Positions 6,051 to 9,534 of a stretch of DNA of 9,534 bases are shown in pieces (position 1 is the first letter of the stretch; each line of letters opens with the position of its first letter). Under the pieces are notes generated by a model that saw only the letters and a list, made by a program, of their open reading frames with translations, was not told the DNA's origin and ran no database searches. The stretch lies in assembly GCF_946478925.1 (NCBI RefSeq), contig NZ_CAMLDP010000070.1:1-9534 (forward strand), given 5' to 3'. The DNA is from an uncultured Nitrososphaera sp. GTDB lineage: Archaea > Thermoproteota > Nitrososphaeria > Nitrososphaerales > Nitrososphaeraceae. Position numbers and translations under genes: made by a program.

Positions 6051-6095
6051 CGTTTTTTGGACATTTCTCATCCATGACAGACCTCTCCTATCGCC

Positions 6096-6298
6096 CTAAA
6101 ACGTGCAAGAATTGGAAACGTGAAGAGCGACTTCACTAGTCCATTTCCTTTCTATTTCATTGACAAGCTCTGGGATTTGCCATCTATCCTCCCATCCCGA
6201 ACTTCGCTATGGCCTGCTGTCTTGACTTTTATCATTTCGGAGTAGCAGCTACACTCCTTAAACGCCTTCAAGATCGCATCAGCTTGTGGGCGTGTCAT
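6096..6298 (-). pseudogene. small ORF with a probable frameshift, unknown
   Basis: From ATG 6298 a 48-codon frame runs to a stop at 6152-6154, starting MTRPQADAILKAFKECSC. Near codon 36 (about 6190) the other frame becomes the more protein-like one and reads WEDRWQIPELVNEIERKW before a stop at 6096-6098. The joined product of about 67 residues looks more natural than either part, so one frameshift is inferred. It may instead be an intact 48-residue gene. A TATA-like CTATTAACG lies about 37 nt upstream. No family recognised. Confidence 0.35.
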
Positions 6299-6331
6299 CG
6301 CAGTAATTCGATAACATGCAAACTGGAAACG

Positions 6332-6337
6332 TTAATA
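6332..6337 (+). promoter_or_regulatory. TATA element of the gene at 6376
   Basis: TTAATA in the context ACGTTAATAG. The predicted transcript start is near 6361, giving a leader of about 15 nt before ATG 6376. The complementary strand could serve the divergent small ORF that starts at 6298. Confidence 0.45.
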
Positions 6338-6375
6338 GTTGAAGCCTTCGTGCTCCGAGTGGTAGTCAATCAAGC

Positions 6376-6654
6376 ATGTTAGACCTCTCGCAGTATTTGA
6401 CAAATACCTTAAACCCAAAGGTGTTCCTTGCGCCAAACACGTCAGACTCGGAAGTGGTGGAAAAGGCAAAAAAACTGCTGGTGGAAAACGGCCTGCGCGA
6501 AGATTTGATACAGGTCAACTATGACATGCAGCAGCTCGACATCGGCGACCTTAATGTGAGTTACGACCCGCCGGACCTTGTCGTCCGGGCAGTGTACGAC
6601 AAAAAGCCAAGCGGCATAGTAAAGATGAAGAGCGTGGCGATGATAAAGCTCTAG
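6376..6654 (+). CDS. conserved-looking small soluble protein, unknown function
   Basis: 92 residues, no membrane segment or metal motif. After a short N-terminal helix (LDLSQYLTN) it has VFLAPNTSDSEVVEKAKKLL, then a helix with LREDLIQVN, and a later part rich in strand residues (DLNVSYDPPDLVVRAVYD, then IVKMKSVAMIKL). This suggests a small alpha/beta fold. Its codon use resembles hisS and archease rather than the islet to the left. A broken relative of its first 20 or so codons lies at 4385, so this belongs to a family with at least two past copies here. It converges on hisS, and the two stop codons overlap at the CTAG at 6651-6654. Function not recognised. Confidence 0.75.
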   Translation: MLDLSQYLTNTLNPKVFLAPNTSDSEVVEKAKKLLVENGLREDLIQVNYDMQQLDIGDLNVSYDPPDLVVRAVYDKKPSGIVKMKSVAMIKL

Positions 6655-7925
6655 AGCATCCTTGAAACTGCTTCTATGATACTTGGAATATCCTGCTTGG
6701 TTTCAGAGCCGTCCTTTAACGACTTTATAGTCGCCTTGTTTTCTGCAAGCTCTGCCGGCGCGACGATTATTGCCACCGCAGCGCCTTTTGTGGATGCGTC
6801 TTCCAGCTGCTTGCGCAGCGCCCTTCCGAGCATGTCATAGTCGGTAGCAATGCCTGCGTTCCTCAACATAGACGCGATTTCAAGCGCCTTTCTCTTGGAA
6901 TCATCAGTTGCGTACGCGACGTACGCAAGTGGCTTTGTAACTGCTGCTTGCGCGTTGTGCTTTTGCAGCGCAAGGACGATGCGCTCTATTCCTCCTGCCG
7001 CGCCGGTCGCGCCGATGTCCTTTCTCCCAAACGCGTCCGTGAGCCTGTCGTACCTGCCGCCGCCCACCAGCGCGCCCCCCTCGCCGGAGGCGTCAAACAC
7101 CTCAAAGACGATGCCCGAGTAATAGTCAAGGCCCCTGACGATGCCAAGGTTTATCGCGGCATTTGCCACGCCCCTTGAAGCAAGCGAGTCCATCAGGCCG
7201 GACAGTTTCTGCCACGCCTGCAAGCCCTTCACGTCTGCTTTTGCCATGACTTCGTTTGCCGTTCCCGTCACCTTTGAAAAGTCGATGAGCGACTGCAGTT
7301 TTGCCGGCTCTATTTTGTCCTTGTATTCTGCAAGCACGCCCTGCGCGCCCTTTTTGGGCACCTTGTCGACTGCTCGAAACATTTCAAGCACCTTTTCTTC
7401 CTCCGTGATGCCGAGCACTTTTCTAATGTACTCCTCCACCAGCTGCCTGTCGTTTACCTGGATGGAAACTGCCAGTCCAAGTTTCTTGAAAAACACCGAC
7501 ACAAACTCAATCACCTCCGCGTCGGACTCTTGCGAAAACGGCCCGTACACTTCAATGTCCCACTGGTGGAAATACCTGTAGCGCCCCGCCTGTGGCTCGT
7601 CATAGCGCCATACGCCGGCAAATGCCGCTATTTTCGCCGGCATTTTCAGGTCGCGCCTTGCGACGACGTGGCGCGTCAGGCCAATCGTCAGGTCAAAGCG
7701 CAAGGCAACATCGCGTTCACCCTTGTCCTTGAACGCGTAAATTTCATTGGAAATGGAAGCTCCGCTCTTTGCCTCCAGCGTGGCGAGCATCTCAAGTGGC
7801 GAGGGCTCCATCATGCGAAAGTTGAACAGCCGCGCGGTTTCAAAGAACTTTTCCCGGACAAAGTTGATGCCTGCAAGGTCGTTGCTTTCAATGTCCCTCA
7901 TGCCGCGGGGAAGTTCCATCTTCAC
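6651..7925 (-). CDS. hisS: histidyl-tRNA synthetase
   Basis: Charges tRNA-His with histidine in the cytoplasm; class II synthetase, 424 residues, normal length. Visible signatures: PRGMRDI at the N-terminus (6-12); motif 2 as GVWRYDEPQAGRYRYFHQWD (104-123); the histidine-binding RGLDYYSG (264-271), where Ser replaces the more common Thr; VGGGRYD (287-293); and motif 3 as GAAGGIERI (308-316). Residues 332-424 form the HisRS anticodon-binding domain (LAYVAYATDD, then RALRKQLEDASTKGA). The first codon is GTG (7925). An ATG two codons later (7919) is the alternative. A TATA-like AAATCTAAATG about 27 nt upstream makes a near-leaderless message likely. The last codons overlap the convergent gene. 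Function is secure. Confidence 0.97.
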   Translation of the reverse strand: MKMELPRGMRDIESNDLAGINFVREKFFETARLFNFRMMEPSPLEMLATLEAKSGASISNEIYAFKDKGERDVALRFDLTIGLTRHVVARRDLKMPAKIAAFAGVWRYDEPQAGRYRYFHQWDIEVYGPFSQESDAEVIEFVSVFFKKLGLAVSIQVNDRQLVEEYIRKVLGITEEEKVLEMFRAVDKVPKKGAQGVLAEYKDKIEPAKLQSLIDFSKVTGTANEVMAKADVKGLQAWQKLSGLMDSLASRGVANAAINLGIVRGLDYYSGIVFEVFDASGEGGALVGGGRYDRLTDAFGRKDIGATGAAGGIERIVLALQKHNAQAAVTKPLAYVAYATDDSKRKALEIASMLRNAGIATDYDMLGRALRKQLEDASTKGAAVAIIVAPAELAENKATIKSLKDGSETKQDIPSIIEAVSRML

Positions 7926-7948
7926 ACCAGTAGCACGAGGCTGTTGGC

Positions 7949-7979
7949 ATTTAGATTTTGCGTTAGGTTGTTATAACAA
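7949..7979. promoter_or_regulatory. divergent hisS / archease promoter region with a perfect palindrome
   Basis: TTGTTATAACAA (7968-7979) is a perfect 12-bp palindrome whose TTATAA core sits about 25-27 nt before the archease ATG at 7998, so it can serve as that gene's TATA box with a leaderless start. On the other strand, CAAAATCTAAATGCC (about 7948-7962) is placed for hisS. The palindrome could also drive hisS with a leader of about 20 nt. Confidence 0.5.
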
Positions 7980-7997
7980 ATTGCCAGAATAAGCGTG

Positions 7998-8429
7998 ATG
8001 GCAGGCGGCTACCGGTTCCTCGACCACATGACCGACGCCGTGATAGAGGCGTACGGAAGCACCTTGGAGGAGGCGTTCGTACAGGGTGCGCGCGGGCTCG
8101 TGGACACGATGGTGGATCTTGCCACCGTGCAACCCATTACGGAAGTAAAGATAGAGGCAGAGGGCCACGACCTTGAATCACTATTGTTTGACTGGCTCGA
8201 CAAGGTCATGCTGTTGCTGGTGGCAGACAGCATAGCCATGTCGGAATTCTCAGTAAAGATGCGGAAATTAGGCGACAATAATTATTCGCTGGACGGGACT
8301 GCCAAGGGAGAAAAGATAGACCTTGCCCGGCATCACTACAAGGTAGAGATAAAGGCGATAACGTACCACGAGATGCTCGTCCGACAGGAACAAGGCCGGG
8401 TGACTATACGTTTCCTGATGGACCTCTGA
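7998..8429 (+). CDS. archease (tRNA ligase RtcB activator)
   Basis: Archease, the co-factor protein that helps the RNA ligase RtcB load GTP onto its active site during tRNA splicing and RNA repair. 143 residues, normal family length. Seen: FLDHMTDAVIEAYG (7-20), the position of the family's F-x-DHTAD-type start with an acidic metal-site residue; STLEEAFVQGARGL (21-34); DLESLLFDWLDKVMLLL (58-74); GEKIDLARHHYKVEIKAITYH (104-124); and the C-terminal RFLMDL with its conserved Asp. The frame opens at GTG 7995, but ATG 7998 lies at leaderless distance from the palindromic TATA and is preferred. Divergent from hisS, which groups two tRNA-related functions. RtcB itself is not in the window. Confidence 0.9.
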   Translation: MAGGYRFLDHMTDAVIEAYGSTLEEAFVQGARGLVDTMVDLATVQPITEVKIEAEGHDLESLLFDWLDKVMLLLVADSIAMSEFSVKMRKLGDNNYSLDGTAKGEKIDLARHHYKVEIKAITYHEMLVRQEQGRVTIRFLMDL

Positions 8430-8445
8430 AAGAAAAAAAGAGAGG
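8430..8445 (-). terminator. T-rich terminator downstream of hsp20
   Basis: On the minus strand the bases right after the hsp20 TAA are CTCTCTTTTTTTCTTTC. Archaeal transcripts often end at such runs of T. It lies in the 16-nt gap to the convergent archease stop. On the plus strand the same tract is A-rich, so it would not end the archease transcript. Confidence 0.6.
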
Positions 8446-8955
8446 TTACTTCACATCTACCTTGGTCTCATCCTCGCCTCTTGTCGGGACTTTTTTCGGC
8501 AGTTCGAGTTTCAGTATGCCGCTTTCCACTTTTGCATTGACTTTGGAAGGAATTATTTCTTCAGGGACCGGGACGTTTCTGTAGAACGATCTGTACAGCC
8601 TTTCGGTGTAGAGGTAGCGCTTGCCCTTTTCCTCCGTCTTTTCAGAGTGTTTGCCGGATACCTCGACAGAGTACCTTGTCGCCTTGACGTCAATCTTTTC
8701 CTTCTCTATGCCAGGCACTTCTACCTGCAGCTCGTACCTGTCGCCCTTGTCTATCAGGTCGTACAGCGCCATCCTCATGTCCCTCGCCTCAAATAGCGAT
8801 GGCATGTCCGGCCAGTTCATCGTTGCCAGCGGCCAGGGTCTCATCATGCGTTCCATGTCGCGCCTAAAGTTGTCAAACATGCTTTCAAACCTCCTTGGCG
8901 CAATGGCTGTGTTTTCATCGTCTCTTTTCGACTCCTTGCCTTCTTTGGAGCTCAT
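8446..8955 (-). CDS. small heat shock protein, Hsp20/alpha-crystallin family
   Basis: ATP-independent chaperone that binds unfolding proteins in large oligomers. 169 residues. A charged N-terminus (KEGKESKRDD) and an aromatic, Met- and Pro-rich arm (MMRPWPLATMNWPDMP, about 37-52) are followed by the alpha-crystallin domain at about 63-155. Within that domain are LYDLIDKGDRYELQVEVPGI (64-83), the LYRSFYRNVPVPEEI strand region (120-134), and the diagnostic ESGILKLELPK (144-154), the family's G-x-L-x-x-x-LPK motif. The tail has KVDVK in place of a clear I-x-I motif. ATG 8955 is the only reasonable start and lies about 22-25 nt from a TATA-like element, so the message is probably leaderless. The gene converges on archease. 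Confidence 0.94.
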   Translation of the reverse strand: MSSKEGKESKRDDENTAIAPRRFESMFDNFRRDMERMMRPWPLATMNWPDMPSLFEARDMRMALYDLIDKGDRYELQVEVPGIEKEKIDVKATRYSVEVSGKHSEKTEEKGKRYLYTERLYRSFYRNVPVPEEIIPSKVNAKVESGILKLELPKKVPTRGEDETKVDVK

Positions 8956-8970
8956 ACACTCATTACGCTG

Positions 8971-8983
8971 TCAAATTATTTGA
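8971..8983 (-). promoter_or_regulatory. hsp20 promoter with TATA inside an inverted repeat
   Basis: TCAAATTATTTGA is an inverted repeat with 5-bp arms (TCAAA/TTTGA) around a 3-nt centre. The AATAATTT core on the minus strand is the only TATA-like element at a suitable distance from ATG 8955. A repressor bound to the dyad would block TBP, a possible route to heat or stress control. Inferred from position. Confidence 0.45.
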
Positions 8984-9220
8984 GAGCTTTGACTACCGTA
9001 CAATACAGATCAAAATTTCAGTTGATATCTCTGCAAGCTCGAAATCGGCCTAGATGCTAACAAAAGTCACGGCTCCTGTTATTATCAGGATGGCAGACTA
9101 GAACAGAGAACTGGCGTGAGGGACACACACGCGCAACCTGAAGAAAAAACAGAGTCTGAGAACAGAAGGAGGCAGAGTGGCGGCTATGTATAGATAAATC
9201 TGGAAAGCATAATCGCTGCA
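8984..9220. other. non-coding stretch, nothing identified
   Basis: About 240 bases between the hsp20 promoter and the right-hand promoter region. A plus frame is open from about 9025 to 9189 without an ATG (a GTG at 9116 would give a product of only 25 codons or so rich in Glu and Arg). I see no conserved motif, tRNA or repeat array in it. Confidence 0.5.
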
Positions 9221-9241
9221 ATAATCCGCAGATTATAAAAG
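9221..9241 (+). promoter_or_regulatory. inverted repeat followed by a strong TATA-like element
   Basis: ATAATC-CGCA-GATTAT (9221-9236) is a perfect 6-bp inverted repeat with a 4-nt centre. Its right arm runs into TTATAAAA (9234-9241), close to the archaeal TATA consensus. It would start a transcript near 9263, giving the secreted-protein gene a leader of about 55 nt, in addition to the closer TATA at 9291-9296. Confidence 0.35.
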
Positions 9242-9290
9242 AATTAACTAGAAAAATCATTAATTCTGCATACGTCTTACCTTGTTTCTA

Positions 9291-9296
9291 TTATAC
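9291..9296 (+). promoter_or_regulatory. proximal TATA element of the secreted-protein gene
   Basis: TTATAC in an A/T-rich run, centred about 26 nt before the ATG at 9319, which fits a leaderless transcript. Confidence 0.45.
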
Positions 9297-9318
9297 AATA
9301 AATAATGCATAAGAAAAT

Positions 9319-9534
9319 ATGCACGACAATCGAAACGGTACGAAAAAGTCACTGACAGTAGGGGTGGCAGTGGCTTTTGTGGCAACGGCAGTTGTTTTTG
9401 GCCTGGTCGCGGTAGTCGCGCCCTTGGCTCACCTGCAATCTGCACAAGCGCAAAGCAATCAAACCAACGACAACAGCACTGCGATGACCAACAGTACGAT
9501 GACTAACAGTACGCAAAACAGTACCAACTCTACA
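9319..9534 (+). CDS. secreted or membrane-anchored Asn-Ser-Thr-rich protein, partial (N-terminus)
   Basis: 72 codons are visible and the frame runs off the right edge. A short basic start (MHDNRNGTKK) is followed by a hydrophobic helix at about 12-35 and then HLQSAQAQ, where Ala-Gln-Ala (42-44) looks like a signal peptidase site. The mature part begins with a run of Asn-x-Thr sequons: NQT at 47 and NST at 52, 58, 63, 67 and 70, with Met and Gln between. Such a low-complexity stretch is common just after the signal peptide of exported thaumarchaeal proteins and could be heavily N-glycosylated at the cell surface. The functional domain lies beyond the window, so the role cannot be named. The TATA elements upstream support this start. 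Confidence 0.8.
   Translation, partial: MHDNRNGTKKSLTVGVAVAFVATAVVFGLVAVVAPLAHLQSAQAQSNQTNDNSTAMTNSTMTNSTQNSTNST

Noticed and set aside
5906..6139. 77-codon plus-strand ORF
   Set aside because: Antisense to the helical protein gene, with low-complexity composition and no promoter; the minus-strand gene has a TATA box and a ribosome-binding site.
9260..9445. 61-codon minus-strand ORF at the right edge
   Set aside because: Antisense to the signal-peptide region of the secreted-protein gene, which has a coherent start, signal sequence and promoter.
1..9534. tRNA, rRNA, CRISPR array, insertion-sequence ends
   Set aside because: I looked for cloverleaf-like stems, regularly spaced repeats and transposase motifs and saw none I could support by eye; a covariance search would be needed to exclude small RNAs.

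Overview
The window looks like a chromosomal segment of an ammonia-oxidising thaumarchaeon of the Nitrososphaera type. That is an inference from content and style. It has an archaeal succinate dehydrogenase operon, an archaeal histidyl-tRNA synthetase, an archease and a small archaeal winged-helix protein. Several genes have an archaeal TATA element about 27 nt before the start codon, which implies leaderless or very short-leader transcripts. The right edge carries an exported Asn-Ser-Thr-rich protein start. No database search was possible, so the organism call is not proven.

Layout from left to right. Positions 1-3351 (minus strand) hold a compact sdh operon transcribed in the order sdhA, sdhC, sdhD, sdhB. 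It has 1-nt spacing or 1- to 4-nt overlaps between genes, and sdhB runs off the left edge. This encodes complex II: a covalent-FAD flavoprotein, two haem-binding membrane anchors and a three-cluster iron-sulfur subunit. Facing it on the plus strand (3570-4358) are two small membrane proteins, each with its own TATA element. The first looks like a voltage-sensor domain with no pore. The second has two hydrophobic segments and a small soluble tail.

Positions about 4385-6375 form a loosely packed accessory islet that appears richer in A+T than its flanks. It opens with a frameshifted fragment related to the start of the intact gene at 6376. It holds several short or broken ORFs, a two-gene winged-helix regulator operon (5592-5071, minus) with an inverted repeat over its start, and a small helical protein (6009-5686, minus) with its own promoter. 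This looks like a site of past insertion or paralogue decay.

From 6376 to 8955 the sequence is dense housekeeping DNA again. A 92-residue unknown gene converges on hisS with overlapping stop codons. hisS diverges from an archease gene (tRNA ligase RtcB co-factor) across a short promoter region with a perfect 12-bp palindrome. A small heat-shock protein (Hsp20) gene converges on archease and ends in a T-rich terminator. Positions 8956-9318 are mostly non-coding, with the hsp20 promoter at one end and the promoter of the partial secreted-protein gene at the other.
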